This document shows positions 42,998-50,766 of a stretch of 59,522 bases of DNA, piece by piece. The position numbers were made by a program, and so were the translations under genes. Each line of letters opens with the position of its first letter. Position 1 is the stretch's first letter. This DNA is from Roseomonas populi (GTDB lineage Bacteria > Pseudomonadota > Alphaproteobacteria > Acetobacterales > Acetobacteraceae): the NCBI RefSeq assembly GCF_024594815.1, contig NZ_JANJOU010000024.1, forward strand, positions 1-59,522. Reading direction: 5' to 3'. Under the pieces are notes generated by a model. That model made no database searches, was not told the origin of the DNA, and saw nothing but the letters and a program-made list of their open reading frames with translations.

Positions 42998-43847
42998 GCG
43001 CGGTGCAGTCATCATCGCAGCACTTTGTCTCTTTTGCGAGACTGCATTGGTCGGCACCGCCCTCGCGCAGTCGTCTATTCGCCGGAACGGCGAGCCGGCC
43101 GCCCCGGCCAGGCCGGGGGAAAAGCCCGCGGACCGGCTCTCCCTCATCCGCGCGCGGCGGGAGCTGCTGATCTGCACCGTGCCGGACCTGCCCGCCCTCT
43201 CCTGGCGGAACGCGCGGAACGGCGAGCTGGAGGGGCTGGACGCGGACATGGCGCGCTACTTCGCGGCCCAGCTCCGCGTGCGCCCGGTCTTCGTGGAGAC
43301 CCTGCCCGGCGTGATCGTGGGCCTGGTCGAGCGGGGAGGCTGCGATGTCGGGATGGGCGGCCTCGGCATCAGCCCGGCCCGGGCTGAGCAGGTGGCCTTC
43401 ACCAAGCCCTTCCTCTCCGGCCCCCTGGCGGCTGTCAGCCAGCGCTCCAACCAGCGCGTGCCGGGCTGGGGGGAGATGGACCGGGAAGGGGTGGTGGTGT
43501 CCGTCCTGGCCGGCTCGGTGGCCGAGGAGGTGATGCGCCAGAGGCTGCGCCAGGCGGAGCTCTTCGCCGTCCCCCCGCCGCTGAACCCGGAGCAGGAAAC
43601 CAGCGCCGGCCGGGCCGATGTCTTCGTGACGGACTACGCGGATTCCCGCCGCCTGCGGGAGGACGACGCCTGGCGCGTCTCCGACGCGCCGCGCACGGTG
43701 GGGGAGACTCTCTACGCCTATGCCGTGCCGAAGGGCGACCCGGCCTGGCTGGCGGAGGTGAACCGCTTCCTCTCGGCCGTGAAGGGGGATGGCACGCTGC
43801 TGCGCGCGGCCCAGCGCTGGGGCCTGCGCGAGATGCTGGTGAACTGA
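42990..43847 (+). CDS. Periplasmic solute-binding protein (family 3), orphan
   Basis: This 285-residue exported protein has a signal peptide ([20 protein letters not shown], cleavage likely after ALA-Q) and a family 3 (amino-acid type) binding fold. Family marks are [18 protein letters not shown] at the first strand, [37 protein letters not shown], then [15 protein letters not shown]. No permease or ATPase gene is nearby, so sensing rather than uptake is likely. GTG 42990 follows AAGGGGAG by 8 bp; ATG 42996 is two codons in. Its start overlaps the divergent kinase start by 8 bp, linking it to the kinase's periplasmic sensor. Confidence 0.88.
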   Translation: MFMRGAVIIAALCLFCETALVGTALAQSSIRRNGEPAAPARPGEKPADRLSLIRARRELLICTVPDLPALSWRNARNGELEGLDADMARYFAAQLRVRPVFVETLPGVIVGLVERGGCDVGMGGLGISPARAEQVAFTKPFLSGPLAAVSQRSNQRVPGWGEMDREGVVVSVLAGSVAEEVMRQRLRQAELFAVPPPLNPEQETSAGRADVFVTDYADSRRLREDDAWRVSDAPRTVGETLYAYAVPKGDPAWLAEVNRFLSAVKGDGTLLRAAQRWGLREMLVN

Positions 43848-43851
43848 CGGG

Positions 43852-44526
43852 TCAGCCGCCCAGGGTTTCCAGCCAGCGCCGCTTGCCACCCCCGGCCACG
43901 TGCGCCTCTCCCAGGGCGCGGGCACGCGGGGCATCGCCGGCCGCGGCCGCCTCCAGCATCGCGGCGTGCTCCGCATTGCTCTCCAGCATCGCCGCGGGCC
44001 GGGCAAGGGAGCGCTGACGGGCCAGATGGCTCTCCTTCAGCAGGGAACTATAGAGGGCGGCGGCGCGGCGGTGCCCGGCGGCCTCCAGCAGCGCCTCATG
44101 GAAGGCGAGGTTCCGGGCGTAGTAGCCGGCGGCATCGCCCGCGGCGGCCTCCGCCCCCATGGCCGCCACCTCGGCCCGCAGTCCCTCCATCGTGCCCGGC
44201 GGCAGGGTGCCCGCCGCCGCCCGCTCCGCGATGCGGCCGAGGATGAAGCCCTGGAGCATGGCGCGCATGTCGTAGAGTTCGGCGAGTTCCTCGGGCTCCA
44301 GCCGCCGCACGCTCATCCCCTGGCCGGCGGGGCCGGCGGCCACCAGCCCCTCCCGCTCCAGCCCGCGCAGCGCCTCGCGCAGCGGCCCGCGGGAAAGGCC
44401 GAGGCGCGCGGCCAGCGCCACCTCGTTCAGCCGCGCCCCCGGCGCCAGCTCGCCGGAGAGGATCAGTTCCTCCAGCGCGGTGCGCGCGCGCTCCGAGAGC
44501 GGGGCCGGTGGTGGTGGTAGGTCCAT
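43852..44526 (-). CDS. GntR-family (FadR/FCD type) transcriptional regulator
   Basis: This 224-residue regulator has an N-terminal winged helix (about 10-75; LSERARTALEELILSGELAP, LAARLGLSRGPLREALRGLE) and a C-terminal FCD helical ligand domain (ELYDMRAMLQGFILGRIAER; NLAFHEALLEAAGHRR). FCD residues that bind a metal and carboxylate ligand (Asp/His) are partly visible. It is divergent from the CoA-transferase operon, and a perfect 23-bp palindrome lies between them, so it very probably represses that operon and itself, releasing on an acyl-CoA or carboxylate ligand. Its stop is 4 bp from the stop of the convergent binding-protein gene. Confidence 0.93.
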   Translation of the reverse strand: MDLPPPPAPLSERARTALEELILSGELAPGARLNEVALAARLGLSRGPLREALRGLEREGLVAAGPAGQGMSVRRLEPEELAELYDMRAMLQGFILGRIAERAAAGTLPPGTMEGLRAEVAAMGAEAAAGDAAGYYARNLAFHEALLEAAGHRRAAALYSSLLKESHLARQRSLARPAAMLESNAEHAAMLEAAAAGDAPRARALGEAHVAGGGKRRWLETLGG

Positions 44527-44554
44527 GAGGACAGGGCATCACGGTGCCGCGCAT

Positions 44555-44577
44555 CCTGTCAACAGGCTGTTGACAGG
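44555..44577. promoter_or_regulatory. 23-bp palindromic operator for the GntR regulator
   Basis: CCTGTCAACAG-G-CTGTTGACAGG is a perfect inverted repeat with 11-bp arms. It contains a TTGACA on each strand (44570-44575 plus; 44557-44562 minus), so a bound repressor would cover both divergent -35 boxes. The core resembles GntR/FCD-type half-site symmetry. Confidence 0.8.
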
Positions 44578-44619
44578 GCTGCCCGCCTAGCCCAGCCTGA
44601 GCATCAAGGAGGAACCGCC

Positions 44620-45831
44620 ATGCTCGATGCCCCGAACCCTGCCGAGACGGGGACCGCTGCCGGCGCCCTCTCCCGCTTCACGGTGCTGGACCTGACCCGC
44701 GTCCGCTCCGGCCCCACCTGCGTGCGCCAGCTCGCGGACTGGGGCGCGAAGGTCATCAAGATCGAGATGCCGGAGGGGCTGGACCAGGGCGATCCGATGG
44801 GCGGCCCCCGCGGCGGCCCGGACTTCCAGAACCTGCACCGCAACAAGCGCGGCCTGACGCTGAACCTGAAGTCGCCCGAGGGCGTGGCGATCCTGAAGAA
44901 GCTCGCCGCCGAGGCCGACGTGGTGGTGGAGAACTTCCGCCCGGACGTGAAGGACCGGCTGGGCATCGGCTACGAGGACCTGGCGAAGGTGAACCCGCGC
45001 CTCGTCTACGCCTCCATCTCCGGCTTCGGACAGGACGGCCCCTATGCCGGCCGCCCGGGCTTCGACCAGATCGCGCAGGGCATGGGCGGGCTGATGTCCA
45101 TCACCGGCCTGCCCGGACAGGGTCCGGTGCGCGTGGGCATTCCCATCGCCGACCTTTGCGCAGGCCTCTTCGCAGCCCAGGGCATCATGGTGGCGCTGCT
45201 GGAGCGCGAGGTGTCGGGCAAGGGGCAGTGGGTGCAGACCTCGCTGCTGCAGGCCCAGGCCTTCATGCTGGACTTCCAGGCCGCCCGCTGGCTGCAGGCC
45301 GGCGAGGTGCCGAAGCAGGCCGGCAACAATCACCCGACCAGCATCCCCACCGGCGTCTTCAAGACGAAGGACGGGCACATCAACATCGCCGCCACCGGCA
45401 ACGCCATCTGGAAGCGCTTCGCCATCGCCGCCGGCGCGCCGGAATGGCTGGAGGACCCGCGCTTCAAGGATGCGGGCTCGCGGTCCGACAACCGCGATGC
45501 GCTGAACGCCCTGATCGACGCGAAGATCGCCGAGCGCACGAGCGAGGAGTGGGTGACCGCGCTGAACGAGGCTGGCGTGCCCGCGGGGCCGATCTACTCC
45601 ATCGACCAGATGTTCGCGGACCCGCAGGTGAAGCACCTGGGCATCGCGACCACGCTGGATGACGGGACGAAGAGCCAGACCTACGTCGCCCAGCCCTTCA
45701 CCCTCTCCCGCACGCCTAGCCGGATCGTCAGCCACCCGCCCGCCATCGGCGAGCACTCGGCCGAGATCATGGCCGAGGCGGGCTTCCCCGAGGACGAGGT
45801 CGCGGGCCTCAAGTCCCGCCAGGTGATCTAG
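44620..45831 (+). CDS. CaiB/BaiF-family CoA transferase (class III)
   Basis: This 403-residue enzyme moves CoA between acyl groups. It opens with FTVLDLTRVRSGPTCVRQLA, and DWGAKVIKIEMPEGLDQGDP and HRNKRGLTLNLKSPEG are the CoA-binding signatures of the family. The likely catalytic Asp is in PIADLCAGLFAAQG (about 176). VYASISGFGQDGPY and GFDQIAQGMGGLMS are also typical. The length matches formyl-CoA transferase-type enzymes. A strong AAGGAGG precedes ATG 44620. It leads an operon with an enoyl-CoA hydratase (8 bp later) and a Bug binding protein, suggesting activation and hydration of an imported carboxylate under the divergent GntR regulator. The acyl substrate cannot be read from sequence. 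Confidence 0.94.
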   Translation: MLDAPNPAETGTAAGALSRFTVLDLTRVRSGPTCVRQLADWGAKVIKIEMPEGLDQGDPMGGPRGGPDFQNLHRNKRGLTLNLKSPEGVAILKKLAAEADVVVENFRPDVKDRLGIGYEDLAKVNPRLVYASISGFGQDGPYAGRPGFDQIAQGMGGLMSITGLPGQGPVRVGIPIADLCAGLFAAQGIMVALLEREVSGKGQWVQTSLLQAQAFMLDFQAARWLQAGEVPKQAGNNHPTSIPTGVFKTKDGHINIAATGNAIWKRFAIAAGAPEWLEDPRFKDAGSRSDNRDALNALIDAKIAERTSEEWVTALNEAGVPAGPIYSIDQMFADPQVKHLGIATTLDDGTKSQTYVAQPFTLSRTPSRIVSHPPAIGEHSAEIMAEAGFPEDEVAGLKSRQVI

Positions 45832-45839
45832 GACCAGAC

Positions 45840-46655
45840 ATGCCCGACGCGCTTCCCCCGCCGAACCCGGCTCTCGGCACCGACAAGATGCTCTCCCGCA
45901 AGGAGGGCGGCGTCGGCTGGATGATCTTCAACAACCCGGAGCGCCACAACGCCGTCTCTATGGAGATGTGGGAGGCGGCGGAGAAGATCCTGGCCGACTT
46001 CCAGGCGGACCCGGAGGTCCGCGTGGTGGTGGTGACGGGCGCGGGCGGCAAGGCCTTCGTCTCCGGCGCCGACATCTCGAAGTTCGAGAGCGAGCGCAGC
46101 AGCAAGGAGGCGGTGGACGCCTACCAGGCGCAGACGGCGAAGGTCTACGACGCCCTCTCGGACTTCCCGAAGCCGACCATCGCGGCCATCCGCGGCCACT
46201 GCATCGGCGGTGGCTCCGCCCTGGCCGTGTGCTGCGACCTGCGGATCTGCACGGAGAAGTCCTCCTTCGGCATCCCCGCCGCCAAGCTCGGCCTCGGCTA
46301 CCCGCTGAAGGGCATCCGCCGGCTGGTGCACCTTGTCGGCCCCTCCTTCGCGAAGGAGCTGTTCTTCACCGCCAAGCGCTTCAGCGCCGAAGACGCCCGG
46401 ATCATGGGGCTGGTGAACCGCGTGGTGGCCGATGACGCGCTGGAGGCCACGATCAACGACTATGCCGGCACCATCGCCGGCAACGCGCCGCTGACGGTCG
46501 GCTCCGTGAAGGCCATCGTCGGCGAGGCGCTGAAGGCCGAGCCGGACGAGGCGCTCTGCGATCGCCTGGTGGCCGGGTGCTTCGCCAGCGAGGACTACAT
46601 CGAGGGCCGCCGCGCTTTCATGGAGAAGCGGCCGCCGCAGTTCAAAGGCCGCTAA
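45840..46655 (+). CDS. Enoyl-CoA hydratase/isomerase family protein
   Basis: This 271-residue crotonase-fold enzyme probably hydrates or isomerises an enoyl-CoA. The oxyanion hole and CoA site are in GKAFVSGADISKFESE and RGHCIGGGSALAVCCDLR; the position of the first catalytic Glu carries Ser-Ala-Leu rather than Glu, while FGIPAAKLGLGYPLKGIRRL follows the pattern of the second acid region with Lys/Leu. This makes a classic dehydration reaction uncertain, and an isomerase, hydrolase or decarboxylase variant possible. It starts 8 bp after the CoA transferase stop in the same operon and precedes the Bug protein by 71 bp. Confidence 0.9.
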   Translation: MPDALPPPNPALGTDKMLSRKEGGVGWMIFNNPERHNAVSMEMWEAAEKILADFQADPEVRVVVVTGAGGKAFVSGADISKFESERSSKEAVDAYQAQTAKVYDALSDFPKPTIAAIRGHCIGGGSALAVCCDLRICTEKSSFGIPAAKLGLGYPLKGIRRLVHLVGPSFAKELFFTAKRFSAEDARIMGLVNRVVADDALEATINDYAGTIAGNAPLTVGSVKAIVGEALKAEPDEALCDRLVAGCFASEDYIEGRRAFMEKRPPQFKGR

Positions 46656-46726
46656 ACCCGACGATCCGGCCCCCGGAGAGACCCGCGACAGACGGGCCCC
46701 GGGGTGCCGCAGGAGGAGTGTCCGAG

Positions 46727-47707
46727 ATGATCCACCGTCGCGCCCTGCTGGGCGCCGGGATGGCGGGCTGCGCCCTGTCCCTCCCGGCCATCCGCGCCGC
46801 CGCCCAGGAATCCTGGCCGACCAAGCCCATCCGCATCGTGGTTGGCTTCGCCGCCGGCGGCGCCACCGACATCAGCACGCGGGTGATGCAGCCCAAGCTC
46901 ACCGCACTGCTCGGCCAGCCCGTGGTGATCGACAACCGCCCCGGCGCGGGCGGGAACCTCGCCACCGACCTCGTCGTGCACGCGCCGCCCGATGGCAGCA
47001 CCTTCCTGATGGGCACGATCGGCGCCCTGGCCATCAACCCAAGCCTCTACACCAACCTGAACTTCGATCCCCAGGCGGACCTCACCCCCGTTGCCATGGC
47101 GGGGAACGTGCTGAACGTGCTGGTCGTGCCGGCAAACCGCCCCTGGAAGAGCGTGGCGGAGCTGATCGCGGCGGCGAAGGCGCAGCCGGACACCATCACC
47201 TACGGCTCCTCCGGCGTCGGCGGCGCGGGGCACCTCGCCGGGGCGCTGATGGACCAGATGACCGGGGCCAAGACCGTCCATGTCCCCTATCGCGGCGGCG
47301 GGCCGATGATGACGGACCTGATGGGCGGCAAGGTGGACTACGCCTTCTCCACCGCGCCCACGGCCCTGCCGCAGGTGCAATCCGGGCGGCTACGGCTTCT
47401 TGCCGTTCCCACGGCGAAGCGCATCCGCGCCCTGCCGGATACGCCCGCGGTGGCGGAGACCCTGCCGGGCTACGAGGTGCAGAACTGGTACGCGCTGATG
47501 GGGCCGAAGGGCCTTTCGCCCGAGATCGTGGCGAAGATGAACGCCGTGATGCGGGAGGCCCTGGCCGATCCGCAGGTCTCTGCCTCGCTGGAAGGGCAGG
47601 GGGTGGAGCCCCTGCCCAGCTCGCCCGAGGACCTGGCCCGCTTCATCCGGGAGGAGACGGCGAAGTGGGCGCCCATCGTGAAGGCCACGGGCGCGAGGCC
47701 GGACTAG
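46727..47707 (+). CDS. Bug-family tricarboxylate transporter substrate-binding protein
   Basis: This 326-residue periplasmic protein has a signal peptide (MIHRRALLGAGMAGCALSLP, cleavage after IRAAAQ). Bug/TctC signatures are SWPTKPIRIVVGFAAGGATD, VVIDNRPGAGGNLA, GSSGVGGAGHLAGAL and HVPYRGGGPMM. It would bind a carboxylate for a TctAB transporter encoded elsewhere. AGGAGGAG lies 8 bp before ATG 46727, so the start is sure. It closes the GntR-controlled operon, so its ligand is probably the acid activated by the CoA transferase. The protein is distinct in sequence from the Bug gene at 11301. Confidence 0.95.
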   Translation: MIHRRALLGAGMAGCALSLPAIRAAAQESWPTKPIRIVVGFAAGGATDISTRVMQPKLTALLGQPVVIDNRPGAGGNLATDLVVHAPPDGSTFLMGTIGALAINPSLYTNLNFDPQADLTPVAMAGNVLNVLVVPANRPWKSVAELIAAAKAQPDTITYGSSGVGGAGHLAGALMDQMTGAKTVHVPYRGGGPMMTDLMGGKVDYAFSTAPTALPQVQSGRLRLLAVPTAKRIRALPDTPAVAETLPGYEVQNWYALMGPKGLSPEIVAKMNAVMREALADPQVSASLEGQGVEPLPSSPEDLARFIREETAKWAPIVKATGARPD

Positions 47708-47713
47708 GGGGCC

Positions 47714-49303
47714 TCAAGCCCCGCGCAGTCGCCCAGCCATCAGCTCCTGCAGGTCCAGGTCGTGCTCCAGCGCGTGCAGGACCTCGTCGTGCAGGCGCCC
47801 GGCGCGGTGAAGGCGCAGCACCTCGGCCCGCCCCGCGGCCACGGCGGCCAGCACCACGTCGAAATGATCGTCCCGCGCGCCCCGCAGATCCTCGGACGCC
47901 TCGCTGAAGCGGGCGGCGGCGCGAGCACGGTAGCCAAACTGCTCCAGCAGGCGGGGATGGCGGATGCTGCCGTCCAGCGCGGTGGCCAGCGCCTGCACCG
48001 TGGCGAGCTGGGTCTCGGCCAGGATCACCTCGGCCTGGTGCCGCGTGAGCTGCGCCCCGCCCTCATCCTCCCGCAGGCCGACGCCGAGCAGCCGGATCAC
48101 CCACCCCAGCGTCGTGCCCTGGAGGAGCACGGTGACGAGGATGACGGCGAAGGCGCTGACGAGGATCAGGTCGCGCCCCGCCATCTCCTCAGGCACGGAG
48201 AGCGCCACGGCCAGCGTGACCACCCCGCGCATCCCCGCCCAGCCGATGACGGCCGAGGCGCGGGCATCCACCCCCGTCGCCTCGTGCCCGCGCAGCCGGT
48301 CCAGCCCGCGCATGAGAAGGCGGGCGCCGAACACGAAGGCGAAGCGCGAGAGGATGACGGCGACGATCACGGCCAGCACCGGCCCACCCAGGTCCTGCGC
48401 CGCGTCCCCCGCGCCCCCCAGCCGCAGCAGCACGCCGCGGAGCGAGAGGCCGATGAGGACGAAGACCAGCGCCTCCAGAAGGTGGGTCATGATCTCCCAC
48501 ACGGCTGTGCCGGTGCGGCGCCCGCCCGCCGTGAAGATCTCGTGCTGGTACCAGCCCAGGACCATGCCCGCGACAACGGTGGCGATTACGCCGGAGGCGT
48601 GCAGCTCCTCCGCCAGGATATAGGCGGCCCAGGGCATGAGCAGGGTGGTGATGATGCCCAGCTCCATGGACTTGAAGAGGCCCAGCAGGCGCACCCCGGC
48701 CGCCCCCACCGCCAGCCCGGCCACGATCCCGCCGATGGCGAGGACACCGAAGCTGACCGTGGCGTCCCACAGGCTGAAGGTGCCGGTCAGCGCCGCCGCG
48801 ACGGCGAAGCGGAACAGCACGATGCCCGCCGCGTCGTTCAGCAGGCTCTCCCCCTCCAGCAGCATCATCGTCCGGCGCGGCAGCCGCACCCGCTGCAGCA
48901 CCGCCTTCGCCGCCACCGCATCGGGCGGGGAAACGACGGCGCCGAGGGCGAAGCAGGCGGCCCAGGGCAGCTCCGGCACCGCCCAGCGCACGACGAGTCC
49001 GACGGCGAGGGTGGTGAAGGCCACCGCGCCGACCGCCAGCGCGAGGATGCCGCCGAGCTGCGCCCGGAACTCCCGCCAGGGGGTGAAGTAGGCGCTGGCC
49101 ATCAGCAGCGGCGGCAGGAAGAGCAGCAGGACCAGTTCCGGGTCCAGGCTCAGCGCGGGCATGCCGGGGATGAAGGTGAGGGCGCCGCCGCCGAGTATGA
49201 GGGCCGCGGCGGGCGGCAGGCGCAGCAGGCGCGCCAGCGCCTCCAGGCACACCACAGCGACGAGGAGGAGCAGGATGAACTCGAATTGCGCGGTCGGTGA
49301 CAT
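47714..49303 (-). CDS. CPA1-family Na+/H+ antiporter
   Basis: This 529-residue inner-membrane exchanger has about 12 spans and a cytosolic C-terminus of about 130 residues. The family motif is GAVVSPPDAVAAKAVL, with the ion-binding Asp in the PPDA position, and GESLLNDAAGIVLFRFAVA follows with its conserved Asn-Asp; RLPRRTMMLLEGESL is typical of NhaP/YjcE-type proteins. It would exchange Na+ (or K+) for H+ in pH and salt balance. The cytosolic tail is helical with HRAGRLHDEVLHALEHDLD near the end, as in bacterial NHE-like proteins. It is convergent with the Bug gene (6 bp apart). Confidence 0.93.
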   Translation of the reverse strand: MSPTAQFEFILLLLVAVVCLEALARLLRLPPAAALILGGGALTFIPGMPALSLDPELVLLLFLPPLLMASAYFTPWREFRAQLGGILALAVGAVAFTTLAVGLVVRWAVPELPWAACFALGAVVSPPDAVAAKAVLQRVRLPRRTMMLLEGESLLNDAAGIVLFRFAVAAALTGTFSLWDATVSFGVLAIGGIVAGLAVGAAGVRLLGLFKSMELGIITTLLMPWAAYILAEELHASGVIATVVAGMVLGWYQHEIFTAGGRRTGTAVWEIMTHLLEALVFVLIGLSLRGVLLRLGGAGDAAQDLGGPVLAVIVAVILSRFAFVFGARLLMRGLDRLRGHEATGVDARASAVIGWAGMRGVVTLAVALSVPEEMAGRDLILVSAFAVILVTVLLQGTTLGWVIRLLGVGLREDEGGAQLTRHQAEVILAETQLATVQALATALDGSIRHPRLLEQFGYRARAAARFSEASEDLRGARDDHFDVVLAAVAAGRAEVLRLHRAGRLHDEVLHALEHDLDLQELMAGRLRGA

Positions 49304-49388
49304 GCATTCCCCATGCTGGTCAGGCGGGCCAGCCTAGCACCATGCCGGCCGGGCCGGGATGATTCGCCTGGCGGGCCGCGCCGGCGCC

Positions 49389-50672
49389 TCAGGCGGTTTC
49401 CCTGACCGGCTCCAGTTCCACCTCCTCGATCATCTCCCGCGTCTCGGCGTCGGCCACCAGCTGGCCCTCCCACTTCGCCACCACGGCGGTGGCGAGCGAG
49501 TTGCCGATGACGTTGGTGGCGGACCGCCCCATGTCGAGGAAGGTGTCGATGCCGAGGATCAGCAGCAGCCCTTCCTCTGGCAGGTTGAACTGGGAGAGAG
49601 TGGCGGCGATGACGACGAGGGAGGCGCGCGGCACGCCCGCCACGCCCTTGCTGGTGAGCATCAGCGTCAGCAGCATCGCCACCTGCGTGCCGAAGCCCAG
49701 TGGGATGTCGTAGGCCTGGGCGATGAAGACGGCGGCGAAGGTGCAGTACATCATCGTGCCGTCCAGGTTGAAGGAGTAACCCAGCGGCAGCACGAAGGAG
49801 GAGATCCTGCGGGAGATCGGGAACTTCGCCAGCTGCTCCAGCATCTTCGGGTAGGCCGCCTCGGAGCTCGCGGTGGAGAAGGCGATGAGGAAGGGTTCCC
49901 GCACAAGCGCCACCAGCCGCGTGATGGCGGGCCCGAGAATGAGGAAGCCGGCGAGGACCAGCACGAGCCAGAGACAGGCGAGGCCGAAATAGAACTCGCC
50001 CATGAACTTGGCGTAGTTCACCAGGATGCCCAGTCCGTTGGTCGCGATGGTCGATGTCATCGCGCAGAGCACGGCCAGCGGCGCCAGCTTCATCACGTAG
50101 CCCGTCACGCGCAGAATGATGTGGGAGAGGCTCTCGATACTCTCCACCACCGCCCGCGCCCGCTCCCCCATGGACGCGCAGGCCACGCCGAAGAAGAGGG
50201 AGAAGACGACGATCTGCAGGATCTCGTTCTCCACCATGGGGCGGACGGCGGAATCCGGGAAGACGTGCGTGATGAAGCCCGCGATCGACATGGCATTGGC
50301 GTTGATGCCGGAGCTGGCGCCGGTGGCCACCTTGTGGATGCCCACCCCCGGCTCGAACAGGTTCACCAGCACCAGGCCGAGGGTGAGTGAGACGAGGGAG
50401 GCGCAGACGAACCACAGCATCGCCTTGGCGCCGACACGGCCCACCGTGCCCGCATCCGCCATGTGCCCGATCCCCGCGACGAGGGTGGAGAACACGAGCG
50501 GGGCGATGATCATCTTGATCAGCCGCAGAAAAACGGTGCTGCCGATCGAGACGTAGCCGGCGATCTGCTTCTGCGTGGCCGGATCCGCGACCCCGCTGTG
50601 GATCAGCGCCCCGATCCCGATCCCCAGCAGCATGGCAACCAGGATGTAAGTGGTCATCCGGCTCGACTTCAT
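49389..50672 (-). CDS. Dicarboxylate/amino acid:cation symporter (DAACS family)
   Basis: This 427-residue sodium- or proton-coupled importer of the GltP/DctA family takes up glutamate, aspartate or C4-dicarboxylates. Family features are FLRLIKMIIAPLVFSTLVAG near the N-terminus, the serine-rich hairpin FSTASSEAAYPKMLEQL (HP1), LPLGYSFNLDGTMMYCTFAA with the NMDGT-like NLDGT motif in helix 7, and the HP2 region TSKGVAGVPRASLVVIAATL. DTFLDMGRSATNVIGNSLAT in helix 8 holds the substrate-binding Asp and Arg/Asn. ATG 50672 is chosen because AGGAGG lies about 10 bp upstream; the extra residues from 50717 have no site. Whether it carries amino acids or dicarboxylates is not decided. Confidence 0.95.
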   Translation of the reverse strand: MKSSRMTTYILVAMLLGIGIGALIHSGVADPATQKQIAGYVSIGSTVFLRLIKMIIAPLVFSTLVAGIGHMADAGTVGRVGAKAMLWFVCASLVSLTLGLVLVNLFEPGVGIHKVATGASSGINANAMSIAGFITHVFPDSAVRPMVENEILQIVVFSLFFGVACASMGERARAVVESIESLSHIILRVTGYVMKLAPLAVLCAMTSTIATNGLGILVNYAKFMGEFYFGLACLWLVLVLAGFLILGPAITRLVALVREPFLIAFSTASSEAAYPKMLEQLAKFPISRRISSFVLPLGYSFNLDGTMMYCTFAAVFIAQAYDIPLGFGTQVAMLLTLMLTSKGVAGVPRASLVVIAATLSQFNLPEEGLLLILGIDTFLDMGRSATNVIGNSLATAVVAKWEGQLVADAETREMIEEVELEPVRETA

Positions 50673-50766
50673 CGGGAAGGTGCCTCCTGCAGGGCGGACG
50701 TTGCCGGCAGGGTGCATGGATCGGCGGCAACAGGGCAGTTAAGTTGCCGTTATCACTGGCCGGGCA

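Noticed and set aside
40266-44006. 1246-codon minus-strand frame across the hybrid kinase region
   Set aside because: It lies in a different frame from the clearly domain-bearing kinase and has low-complexity Arg/Gly/Pro composition.
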